Source of the DNA: Pelobates cultripes
Lineage: Eukaryota > Chordata > Amphibia > Anura > Pelobatidae
Assembly: GCA_933207985.1 (NCBI GenBank)
Contig: OW240916.1
Span: 136,600,036-136,664,035, forward strand
Direction: 5' to 3'
Length of the DNA stretch: 64,000 bases
Below, one piece after another: positions 54,463 to 64,000 of the stretch; the stretch's first letter is position 1, and each line of letters opens with the position of its first letter. The notes beneath the pieces were generated by a model, which did no database searches, had not been told where the DNA came from, and was given only the letters and a program-made list of their open reading frames with translations. Position numbers and translations under genes: made by a program.

Positions 54463-56725
54463 AAGAAGTGCATAGTACCATATGCTCTCTTCCCAAACGT
54501 AAAGCACCGGGCCCGGATGGATTCCCCAACTCTTTCTACACGACACTTGACACACAACTCTCACCGCACCTTACCAAATTATTTAATCATTTCAAAGATA
54601 CAGAGAACATCCCAACAGAAATGCTCCTAGCACATGTAATAACATTACCTAAGCCAGGGAAAACCCCAAAAGAATGCGCGAACCTGAGACCAATCTCATT
54701 ATTGAATGCAGACACCAAACTGTATGCAAAGCTGTTAGCTACGCGCATCAAACCGATGCTACTAGATATGGTCTCCCCGGAACAGGCAGGCTTTGTCCCG
54801 TCCAGGACACCGGGAGACAACACTCGACATTTTTTAAACCTAATTCATTGGGCACAAACTACCCAACAACAGGGCATACTACTAGCGCTAGACGCTGAAA
54901 AAGCGTTTGATCGCCTAAACTGGTCGTATATGTCAGAAGTAATGTCCAAAATGGGGTTCCCTCTCTCAGCATAATGGCCCTTTATTCGAACCCTATGGCC
55001 AAAGTATACAACACTGGCTTCCTACACCGGCCATTCGTAATCACTAATGGCACCAGACAATGTTGCCCTCTTTCCCCGCTGCTCTTCATCCTATGCATGG
55101 AACCGTTAATTAAACATATAAAAATGACAGATACAATCAAAGGACTAGCCACCCCAATAGGGACCATGAAAATTGATTTATTTGCATATGACATCCTGCT
55201 GTTTATCACGAACCCTTCTCAGTCATTGCCCCATTTACTAACACTACTTGACAGATACGGTAAATTGTCTTACTACAGAAACAATGCGAAAAAGTCGCAA
55301 GCCTTAGCACTCCGCCTGCCCCAACACACACTACAAAATCCAAATCCAAATACCCATTCGATTGGCGAAAGGCGTCGATCTCATATCTCGACATCCAATT
55401 ACCCGCTTCAACTAAATCGATACCTAAGGTAAATCATATCCCACTTTTGCAAAAACTAGCTATCCAACTTAAACATTGGGAAGATAAAGGCACGTCATGG
55501 CTGGGGCGCATAAACACGGTAAAGATGATGATCTTACCGCACATCTTATACCTCTTCCGAACCCTGCCCATACAGATCCCGAACACATTACTAAAAAGAT
55601 TCCAATCCACACATATGGAAGAGGAAGCCCCCCCACGTCTCCCAAAACTTGCTCTGGAGACCTTTCTCGAAAGGAGGCTTAAGCGTACCCAATATTCAGC
55701 TATACTATAGAGCCTCAATAATGGCGCAGGGCATAACGATACTGGAAAGAACGGCACCTCCCATATGGCTGGCGCTGGAAGACGCCTGCCTGACACAGGG
55801 AACGGTGGAGGAGGCCCTGTGGGCAAACTTCAACCGTCGCCCAAAAAACCTTGATATGTTGCCTCCTACGAATCTACTGATCCGTATCTGGTCACAAGCA
55901 GTCCTAAAACTGGGAGTAAACAGTGACCTCATGTATGCAGCACCCCTACAGACTTTAACACTTCACACGACAGATATGTGCCTCGACACATGGATCCGGC
56001 ATGGCATTTCCTATGTAAACACACTATTCGGTAATGCTGCTATAGTACCTTTCCCAGTACTACAACAGACCTTCACCCTCCCCTCCAGGGAACTGTTCAC
56101 ATACCTACGCATAAAGAACATATTACATGAACAGAAACTACACACTGGAAGAATATCTCCCATGTCACGATTTGCCCTCAAATGCCAAGGGAAACTAAAG
56201 GGTATCAAAGCCTTGTCTTTCTGCTACACGTCTCTCATGCACCTAGGAGACAAGGAATTACCCCCATACATGCGCCTCTGGGAGAAGGACTTAAACATAA
56301 AAATCCACCAAAACACCTGGCAGCTGGCATTAGAAAGGGTAAAAAAGCCACACACAGTTTGGCCCATAGAGAAGCGTTCTGTAAACTAATTATGAGGTGG
56401 TACCTGGTACCTATGCGACTGGCGCACATATTCCCAGGCACAACTCCCTTATGCTGGAGATGCCAAGGCCAAGAGGGCACACTATTCCTTGTATTCTGGA
56501 CATGCCCAGACATCACAAAATTGTGGGACGCATTGGAACAGTTCCTCATAAAGACGGTAAAGGTTAGGGTTCCGAAAACTCCAGCATGCTACCTTCTCCA
56601 TATGTTCCCCTATTCACCCAGAGAAGACGAACTACACATATTAACCCATTGCCTCATAGCAACAAAAATAGCAATAGCACACAGGTGGAAACAAACGCAA
56701 AGCCCAACAATAACAGAGGTCTTAA
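54463..56725 (+). pseudogene. L1 ORF2 fragment (RT and C-terminal half)
   Basis: Blocks in order: LPKRKAPGPDGFPNSFYTTL, LRPISLLNADTKLYAKLLAT, DAEKAFDRLNWSYM (54468-54974), then TRQCCPLSPLLFILCMEPLI and FAYDILLF (54974-55432). The catalytic FADD-type motif reads FAYD, so one palm aspartate is lost. After frame changes, GTSWLGRINTVKMMILPHIL (55447-55710), the middle region (55649-56389) and the zinc-knuckle CWRCQGQEGTLFLVFWTC (about 56454-56505) follow. There are several frameshifts and stops. The remainder of the ORF2 tail is separated by the MITE at 56726. Confidence 0.85.
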
Positions 56726-57162
56726 AGGACCACTATAGTGCCAGGAAAACATACTCGTTTTCCTGGCACTATAGTGCCCTGAGCGTGCCCCCACCCTCAG
56801 GGTCCCTCTCCCGCCCGGCTCTGGAAAGGGGAAAGGGGTTAAAACTTACCTTTTTCCAGCGCTGGGCGGAGAGCTCTCTGCCTCCTCTCCTCCTCCGTTA
56901 CCCCCCGCCGGCTGAATGCGCACGCGCGGCAAGAGCTGCGCGCGCATTCTGCCGGTCTCATAGGAAAGCATTTACAATGCTTTCCTATGGACGCTGGCGT
57001 GCTCTCACTGTGAAAATCACAGACAGCCACTAGAGGGAATAGGGGGAAGGCTTAGTTTCTCTGAAACTGCTATGTTTATTAAAAAATGGGTTAACCCTAG
57101 CTGGACCTGGCACCCAGACCACTTCATTAAGCTGAAGTGGTCTGGGTGCCTAGAGTGGTCCT
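56726..57162. mobile_element. T2/Kolobok-type MITE, copy 8, inside the L1
   Basis: The ends AGGACCACTATAGTGCCAGG and TAGAGTGGTCCT lie between TTAA at 56722-56725 and 57163-57166. It inserted into the last part of L1 ORF2. It is closely similar to copy 5 at 28690-29114. Confidence 0.92.
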
Positions 57163-57166
57163 TTAA

Positions 57167-57847
57167 CATGACTTGACATAACAAGCAATTATGAATTAAT
57201 GGCTAGTCGTCTCCGGAATGAGGAACATAAACACTCTAGGCGCTGGCAAAGATGGGTTCAGATTAGAGACCAATTTATATGATAACACTCATCTATTGAT
57301 CTATCCAACAGGGACCTAAAAGACCTGTACCATAGTTAAAGCAGCTACCTCACCATGCCTACCCCACCAATAACCCTCTAGAGCAACGAGGGTACCAATG
57401 GCAGGCAGGGAAATGAAAAGGACAGCTTCCAGGTTACAAGAGTTGGAGCAGTACACCCTATAGACAACAAAATGCCGCAATGTCCAATCCAGACACAACA
57501 GAATCTACTTGCATGTCGCAGGGAACATGCCTCACATTTACCCATTAGGCCAACGAATGATACCTTGTGCAACAGGCTATTACATGCTAACATAAGTCAT
57601 CATATGTTGAAGTAAAACAACCTTAATACTCCGTGGTCTATACCCAACTTACAATATATACCCAACATGAGGTATAGCCAATACATAATTGCAATGTAAA
57701 TACGACTTGCAATGTCGAGAACCTGATATAACTCTGTGAATGTATGTATGTACCCCCCCCCTTTTACTTTCTGTGCCCCCCCTTTAAGTTTGATGTATAC
57801 GAACTATTATAAAAATAAAAAAATAAGACATTGAAAAAAACAAAACA
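57167..57847 (+). other. L1 3' end after the MITE
   Basis: Remaining ORF2 tail (SRRLRNEEHKHSRRWQRWVQ, readable near 57200) and the L1 3' untranslated region. It ends in TGAAAAAAACAAAAC before the target duplication. Confidence 0.6.
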
Positions 57848-57863
57848 AAGAATTGTAATAAAG

Positions 57864-58249
57864 TATTCCACAAATATAGTTTAAAATAGATGGATACGGG
57901 AATGAATTATAAATTTTTTTCTTTTCTTTTTCTTAAAAATCATAAAAATTCTACAAAATTCCGTAAGACTTATAAAAAAAATTATTTAAAAAGTGCCAGT
58001 TCAAAATCAAAATTTAATCCCGAAAATAGGGTATCAAGTTCAAATATCTGTCTACACTATAGAGCACCTAGTGGTGTATTGGGCACTTAGAGGTCAAGTC
58101 AGTCCACAAGACCCTCCTCCCCAAGAGTCCGCATACCAATCACCCTCTGCACTTCCCCTTCTCCAGCAAAGCTTTATTTTATTTTTTTTAAATGTAATTA
58201 AAAAAAAAAAAAAAACTGGAGAGGATAAATTTTAAAGATTTATGTATGT
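57864..58249. other. No recognisable feature
   Basis: AT-rich DNA with an A tract at 58200-58215. The open frames here are low-complexity. Confidence 0.4.
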
Positions 58250-59060
58250 AACCCTTTTTTGCCCTGCTCCTGGCAACAAGCCATAGCTAGCAGCAGTTAC
58301 ACCTTCTTCTGTCGCTGACAGAGATCCTGAGCCTCCGCTATAGTTGGGAGATCGGGACATCTTGTTCTGACGCAGTGCCTCCATTCAGTGCAAGTTCTAT
58401 TTATGGGAAACCCACCCCACTGAGTAGATGAGAACCCTCCACTTAATAACTCAGAGACATGAAATAACTACAGACATGGAAAACACACTGTATTGTGGTT
58501 AAAGAGATATACATATAACAGCAGAAATAACAATGCAGTTCCTGGCTAATGCTGAGTGATGATAAAGTCCCTGATGTAGGAATGATACAGTCACAAGAGT
58601 CTTTAGCAGCAAGAATGCAGACAACAAACTTCCCTTAATAACATCAATTACTACATCTGAACAGTTAAACTCATAGGTACCTGGAGGTTAATTATGTGCA
58701 CAGCGTTGGGGCCCTTAGGTGTAGCTAGCGCTACCCAGATACAGTTATAAGGGAGAATCCTGAAGCAATCTCTGGAGACAGTACGTTTGAGTGACTTCTG
58801 TAACTGCAGATATCTCCAGAGAGATCCAACAGAATGTAGGACAGCAGCAGAACAGAAATGGCAATCCTTTCTCTTCCTTCTGCTGGCAGGATGCAAGAGC
58901 TTGTTCACACTCCTGCAGAAAGTTCCAGAATCTGCAGGGAGCTGAACATTAAATAACAATCTTCTAATTCTCCTAGCAGAGCAGCAGGCAGTCTCCAACT
59001 TCTTGTAGTTGCAGTGCACTAGCCTTCCCCTGTATTATTTCACTGTCCCAGCAGTAATAG
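58250..59060. repeat. Unclassified, possibly LTR-derived segment
   Basis: It begins TGTAACCCTTTTTTGCCC and has a base composition unlike its AT-rich flanks, without coding potential. No matching TSD or internal coding region was found, so the LTR idea is weak. Confidence 0.3.
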
Positions 59061-59384
59061 ACCATTGATAAATGGACCATATAAAATAGAATAGGGGATA
59101 ATCTGCTAAATACAGATGAAATGGAAAAACATAGCGTTTAACTGTGTGAGAGTGAGTAACACTATTTGATTTACAATTGGCTACTCACAAAGTTTAGGAT
59201 GGAAAACAGCTCTGAATAAAATCCTTTCTCCAGTAATCACTGTGTTTTCTCCTCTTCACACTCCCATCAATGGATTGGAATATATAACTCAAAAAGAGAA
59301 ATATACAAAAAAATGTAGTGCACCTCCAGAATGTAGTACAAAAAGAAATTGAATAACTTACATATAAGTATAAAACAAATATCA

Positions 59385-59660
59385 CCACTGGGCGTCCTAC
59401 GCGTTTCGTCCTAAATCCGGACTTCCTCAGGGACTCAGTGTATCAATAACAATAAGAATAAGAATATAAAAACTTTTCCCTCCCACAGTTCTTTTATACC
59501 CATTTATAATCATTGAATAATTTCCAGCCAGTGTTCTGTTTTCGCCGGGCGGTACTTCCTGCTTCTTTGGACGACATGACGTCATCATGTACATGACGTC
59601 ATCACGTACGCCGCGTGCATTCCATCTTGCGTTCCAGAACCCGGAAGTGAATAACATTCG
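59385..59660. repeat. Repeat with CGTTTCG...CTTCCTCAGG and two CRE octamers
   Basis: CGCGTTTCGTCC...GGACTTCCTCAGGGA at 59400-59433 forms part of a dispersed frog repeat pattern. Downstream there are two perfect TGACGTCA octamers (59577-59584 and 59594-59601) in a palindromic stretch, CATGACGTCATCATG/TACATGACGTCATC, near CCGGAAGTG. Non-coding. Confidence 0.6.
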
Positions 59661-59884
59661 TTCAATTTTACTGTTTCAAATACTCCAGAGAGTGTGTAGA
59701 TAGACAAAAAGAAAGGGGAGCAATTAAGCACACTCTGGATGGCACCACATAAATGTATTTCAACAGGAATTATAATATATAAATATGTAAACTAAGAGAA
59801 AAAAAAACATATATCCATTGTTGATTTACTTCTCATTAGATATGAAAAAATACATATAAAAAATATACATACATATATGTGTAA

Positions 59885-59900
59885 AAAAATATACACATAC

Positions 59901-59937
<37 letters not shown>

Positions 59938-60152
59938 ATATATATATATATATATAAAAAATATATACATAAAAAACAAATATATATAAAAAAACATAAA
60001 AATTTAAAATATATAAAAAATATATAATTACAAAAAATATAACCTTAATTCCACAATGGATATACATTAATTTCCATTTTCTGGATTACAATTTTTTAAA
60101 ATTTTTTATAATCCATATCCATAGAGAAAAAATATATACATGTATACAAAAG

Positions 60153-60202
<50 letters not shown>

Positions 60203-60210
60203 TATACACA
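59885..60210. repeat. TA/TATATAAAAAA low-complexity tracts
   Basis: Alternating (TA)n runs and A-rich words, with further pure (TA)n at about 60155-60206. The open frames across it are Tyr/Ile strings and meaningless. Confidence 0.95.
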
Positions 60211-60666
60211 TCAAAATCTTGGCATCTCTTTTTATAATTCTTTATTTGTGTCAAGGTTCGACACCTTAAATAGTGGCGTCGCCCCCGTTTTTAATTTTAT
60301 TTTATATATGTGTGCCCCTTTTAGCCTCTACGCGTGTATAACCTGGGTAGCGAGTACAAGCCATTCAGAACACTCTCACTTATGCTAACAGATACAGCAC
60401 ATTTTGAAACAGAGTACAAAATAGCTTGAAAGTACAAAGCCACTCTTCGTAGTTCGGCACCGTACCCCTCCAGTAAGGGTCCCGGCTGCGAACCACAGTA
60501 GAAAGTAAGGACAAGAGTAAAGGAAAGGAAAGAGAAGAGTAAAGAAATAAGTCAGACGGGGCAATAAGACGACAAGGAGAAGGCTGCCAGGGAGGGTGGG
60601 CCCGGGGAAGAGACGGGGCACGAGACCCCCTCTCCCCCCCACCACCCCCTAGGTCCCCCGTTCCTC

Positions 60667-63513
60667 CTATCCCCCTAGCGGGCTCTCATCCCATGGTCCC
60701 CAGACCTTCCGAAATGTTCCCAAGGATCCTCGTATTCTAGCTGTCAAGTCATCCATAAGTCTCACCTCTCTTATCCGTGAGTATACACTAGCCATTGGTG
60801 GGGCTTCCGGTTTTAACCAGGTGTATGCTATTGCTCTCAGTGCTGCCAAGGTGAGTTTATGAAGTAGAGTCTGTTCCCGTCTCGTCCAGCCGTCGACTGA
60901 CCTGCCGAGGAGATACACCCAGGGATCTAAATCTGGGGCCCTAGCGAAAACCTGGGTCAGGAGGGCCTTCACAGCCTCCCAGAAGCCCTTGAGCTTCGGG
61001 CATCCCCACCACATATGCAAGTAGGTTCCTTTATGCCCTCCAGCAGTCTTCCATGATGGTTTTGTGCATTTTAAAGAGTTGTACTGGGGTCGCGTACCAC
61101 CTGAACATCATCTTAAAGGCCTGTTCTTGTAATGCTACACATATCAAGGTAGTTCTACTAGCCTCCCAGATCTCTTGCCACTCCTCTCCCTCAAGTTCCT
61201 CCCCCAGGCCCTGCTCCCATTGTGTAATGTAGGTCAGCTCCCCCCACTCCCGCGCAGCTGAGCAGAGATGTGCGTACAGTCTTGTCTCTTGGCATCCTGA
61301 TGGGAAGCACGCTCGACTTTTCCATATTCACTTTAAATCCAGAAAGTTCCCCATACTGTGCCAGGACTTCCCTCAATGCTGTCAAAGATTCCCTAGGTCT
61401 CGTAAGCGTCAGCAGGACGTCATTGGCATAAGCCGCTACTAAAAATTCCCTGCCCCCCACCCGCACCCCGTGGATCCCCGGGTGTTTCCGTAGCGCCTGG
61501 AGAAAAGGCTTCAAGGATAATATAAAGAGCAACGGGGACAGTGGGCATCCCTGCCTGGTCCCATGATGTAGGGGAAAGGGGGAAAGCGGCGCTCCCGAGA
61601 CCTGCACCTGTGCTCGAGGGTTACAATACATGGCCTGTACCACGGTAATGTATTCCTCGGGGAAACCCAAGTGTCGTAGCACCGTAAACATATACTGCCA
61701 ACGCACTCTATCGAAAGCTTTTTCAGCATCAATAGAAACTGCCAGAGTAGGCGTATTCGTCATCGTTTGTTTTCAGATGAGATCAATATTTCTACGGGTA
61801 TTTTCAAACAATTGACGGCCAGGGATGAAACCCACTTGGTCAGGGTTAATAAGATGTGTCAAGTATGGGGAGAGTCGCTCGGCCATTGTCTTAGCTAGGA
61901 TCTTCATGTCCTGATTTATAAGGGAAATGGGCCTATAACTCTCCGGCATCAGCGGGTCCTTGTCCGGTTTAGGTAGCAGGACCACTGAAGCTAAGGTCAT
62001 GTCTGGGGTCGGTGTGCCCCCATTCCGAAAATGATTAAAAAGTTTTCGCATATGGGGCACCAGCTCCTCCCTAAATGTCTTATAATAGGTGCCATCAAAC
62101 CCGTCCGGTCCCTGGGCCCTATTTCCCCCCAACCTCCCGATCGCCCTGTCCACCTCCTCGTCCGTTATCTCTGCTGCCAGTTGTGCCCCGACCCCTCCCG
62201 GTAGCTTCAGTAGCCCCAAGCCAACTAGAAATCTGTTGATGCGGTCCACCTCCTGGGTGCCTTCCTTGCCATCCGCGGGCGTGTGGTTATATAATGTCCG
62301 ATAGAAGTCCCTAAAGACTTCTGCTATCTCCCTAGGCATAGTCCTCAAGGACCCGTCAGCATGTCGGATGGATGTGATATGCGTACGGCGCTGCTGAGGC
62401 CGCAGAGTCCTGGCTAAAATAGTGTCCATTTTATTACTTTTTTCGTAGTAAAATCGTTTAGTCCACGTCAGGGACCTAGCTACATCGTCTAACAACAGGG
62501 TTCGTATTTCGTGTCTAATAGTCTCTACCCTTCTCAATGTGTCTCCTGTGGGATGCGTCTGGTGTCTCTGCTCTGCGCCCTTCAAATCCTTAAGGAGCCT
62601 CTCTAGGGTTTGTGTTTTTGATTTTTTTCCATCTTGTTGCTATGCGTATAAGGGTTCCCCTTACTACCGCCTTGTGGGCTGCCCAGATCGTGGGTACACT
62701 AACGTCAGGTGTGTCATTAACCTTAAAGAACTCCACTATCTCATTATGTAGTTGTTCCGTAATTGTGGGGTCCCGCAGTAATGAGGTATTAAGCCTCCAC
62801 GTCCAGGGGGTCGCTGCACATAAATTCCCTAGGGTTATTGTAACCTCAGCATGATCAGACCACGTAATGGTCCCTATCGTCGAGTCCGTGGTCCGGGCGA
62901 GGCAACTACCATTGACTAAAAAGAAATCGATCCGGGAATAGGTGCCATGTGGGGCCGAGTAATAAGTATAGTGAACCGCACTCGGGTGGTGGGCCCTCCA
63001 AATATCCACTAAACCTGAACCTGTGATAAACTCCTGTAGCAGTTTATCTTGTCTCCCCCTGCCCTGCGACTGGGGCATACCCTTGTGGGTACTTCTGTCT
63101 ACTGCCGGGCTCGGCGTTGCATTAAAATCCCCTTCTACCATAATCATGCCCTTTGGTAGCTTCCGGAGCTTATCTCCCAAAGTGGTCCAGAAGTCCGGGT
63201 GGAGGGTATGGGAATAAAGCACTCCTGACACAATGATATAGCGTCCCTCTCCGTCTGCCTCCGTCCCAGTAACCTGCAATGGGCAGCTACTGCGCACTGG
63301 GATGGCCACCCCACTGCGCTTCCGGTGAGCTCTGGCCTCATACGAGGCCGAATAGGTATGATCCCTTAGAGAGAAGCGTCCCAGTTTGGGGAGATGGGTC
63401 TCCTGAATAAAAGCGATATCAGCTTTCGTTCTCTTCAGCTCTCGAAAGAGCTGCCGCCGTTTGGTCGGGGCGTTAAGGCCCCTCACATTCAGCGAAGTAA
63501 GTTTAACCGTCAT
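60667..63513 (-). pseudogene. L1 ORF2, minus strand, several lesions
   Basis: The endonuclease part (62590-63513) starts MTVKLTSLNVRGLN and has QETHLPK, EGDFNATPS, HYTYYS, SRIDFFLVN and WSDHAEV, a complete APE-type set. A frameshift near 62590-62605 leads into RT (61773-62585) with RAQGPDGFDGTYYKTF, ESYRPISLINQDMKILAKTM and GFIPGRQLFENTRRNIDLI. A single in-frame TGA (61773-61775) follows, then SIDAEKAFDRVRWQYM, TRQGCPLSPLLFILSLKPFL and AAYANDVLL, in which YADD has become YAND. About 1 kb of the linker is deleted near 61255. The C-terminal part (60667-61020) keeps LHMWWGCPKLKGFW of the zinc-knuckle region. It cannot act. Confidence 0.87.
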
Positions 63514-64000
63514 GATAACCTTCCAAGACCCATGCTATGGGAGAAGTCCCCCCCGGTCCCCCTGTGGGCCGTCCATGTCGAACCCATCTTCTCCGTCTGA
63601 TCCCCACCATCCTAAAGTCCCTTGAGTCCCCTCTGCCCCTCCCCTGATCCGTCTCCCCGGGCTAGTGCCTCCAGACTCGCACCCAACAGGTTGCTAAGTC
63701 CAACCTCTTCCCTGGGCCCTATGCCCTAGAGACCTCCCTCCATGTCCCCCAGCCGCCATGTGGGAGGCCCACCTCTCCCGGCTCACTCCTTACCCCTCCG
63801 CCTCTCGGTACGAGTAGCTACAGTGTGCACACCGCGGGGAGGTTGATAGCCCTCTGCCTCCATGGGCGTGAGGGACACCTGGGCCTTGCTTCCCCCCCTG
63901 TCCCCATGCGACGGGGCCTTGTGGTACCCCTTGCCAGCCCGCCTCAGGGTCTCCCTCTACCCCGGAAGCCCCCATATTCTCTGTGTCCCCCATAACTGGG
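63514..64000 (-). other. Upstream part of the minus-strand L1
   Basis: GC-rich (C-runs on the plus strand). The minus-strand frame at 63790-63993 is Gly/Pro-rich without a known motif. Like the G-rich inter-ORF spacer of the L1 at 37633, this may be spacer DNA between ORF1 and ORF2. Confidence 0.45.

Larger units (their letters stand above)
54463..57847 (+). mobile_element. 5'-truncated L1-type LINE with 16-bp TSD
   Basis: AAGAATTGTAATAAAG is repeated at 54447-54462 and 57848-57863. The left copy overlaps the TTAA of MITE copy 7. The element starts in the middle of ORF2 and ends in an A-rich tail (TTGAAAAAAACAAAAC). It is interrupted by MITE copy 8 at 56726-57162. Confidence 0.9.
60230..64000 (-). 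mobile_element. L1-type LINE on the minus strand, running off the window
   Basis: The 3' end lies at the left: minus-strand AATAAAGAATTATAAAAAG at about 60227-60246. ORF2 follows toward the right (60667-63513), then an inter-ORF or ORF1-end region to 64000. ORF1 and the 5' end are outside the window, so no target duplication can be checked. Confidence 0.85.

Noticed and set aside
58250..59060. Solo LTR similar to the one at 47051
   Set aside because: Only a TGTAAC start; no matching end, target duplication or similarity to the other LTR was found.

Overview
This is a piece of vertebrate nuclear DNA, almost certainly from an anuran amphibian. The evidence is a spliced vertebrate gene (ptar1) with large introns, many short TTAA-flanked elements of the T2/Kolobok type described in Xenopus, DIRS-type tyrosine-recombinase retrotransposons, several diverse L1-type LINEs, and hAT and Ty3/gypsy remnants. 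There is no bacterial-type gene organisation and no CRISPR array. The species cannot be named from the sequence alone. Positions 14901-15000 are a 100-N assembly gap.

The only host protein-coding gene recognised is ptar1, on the minus strand. Exon 1 (30360-30445) and exon 2 (24481-24650) together encode the first 85 codons, and both have canonical splice sites. Intron 1 is 5.7 kb and holds T2-type MITEs and a nested hAT element. Exon 3 was not found, so everything left of 24480 is probably intron 2 continuing beyond the window. A tRNA-Gln(TTG) gene lies at 52511-52582.

Layout: 1-2300 is a TTAA-bounded repeat split by a 1.4-kb hAT element with an 8-bp target duplication. 3890-8500 holds decayed L1, LTR and Ty3/gypsy pieces. 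9452-19676 holds two nearly identical DIRS copies on either side of the gap, with inverted terminal repeats and an internal complementary region. 19677-30300 is mostly intronic DNA with MITEs and exon 2. 30310-30450 is the ptar1 first-exon region with two CRE octamers. 30648-32838 holds two tandem arrays just upstream of ptar1. 32858-33420 is rich in hairpins. 34482-37372 is an internally deleted L1. 37633-46179 is a nearly intact 8.5-kb L1. 46985-48582 is a T2 MITE split by a solo LTR. 48834-51617 is a rearranged DIRS. 52769-57847 is a nest of T2 MITE, Ty3 fragment and L1, with another MITE inside the L1. 60230-64000 is a minus-strand L1 that runs off the window.

The coding capacity is therefore mostly mobile-element pol and gag in varied stages of decay. 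The most intact are the L1 at 37633-46179 (complete ORF1; ORF2 with one in-frame TGA) and DIRS copy B (a long gag-RT-RNase H frame, but a broken recombinase). Many elements can be dated relative to each other because target duplications and interrupted copies are preserved.
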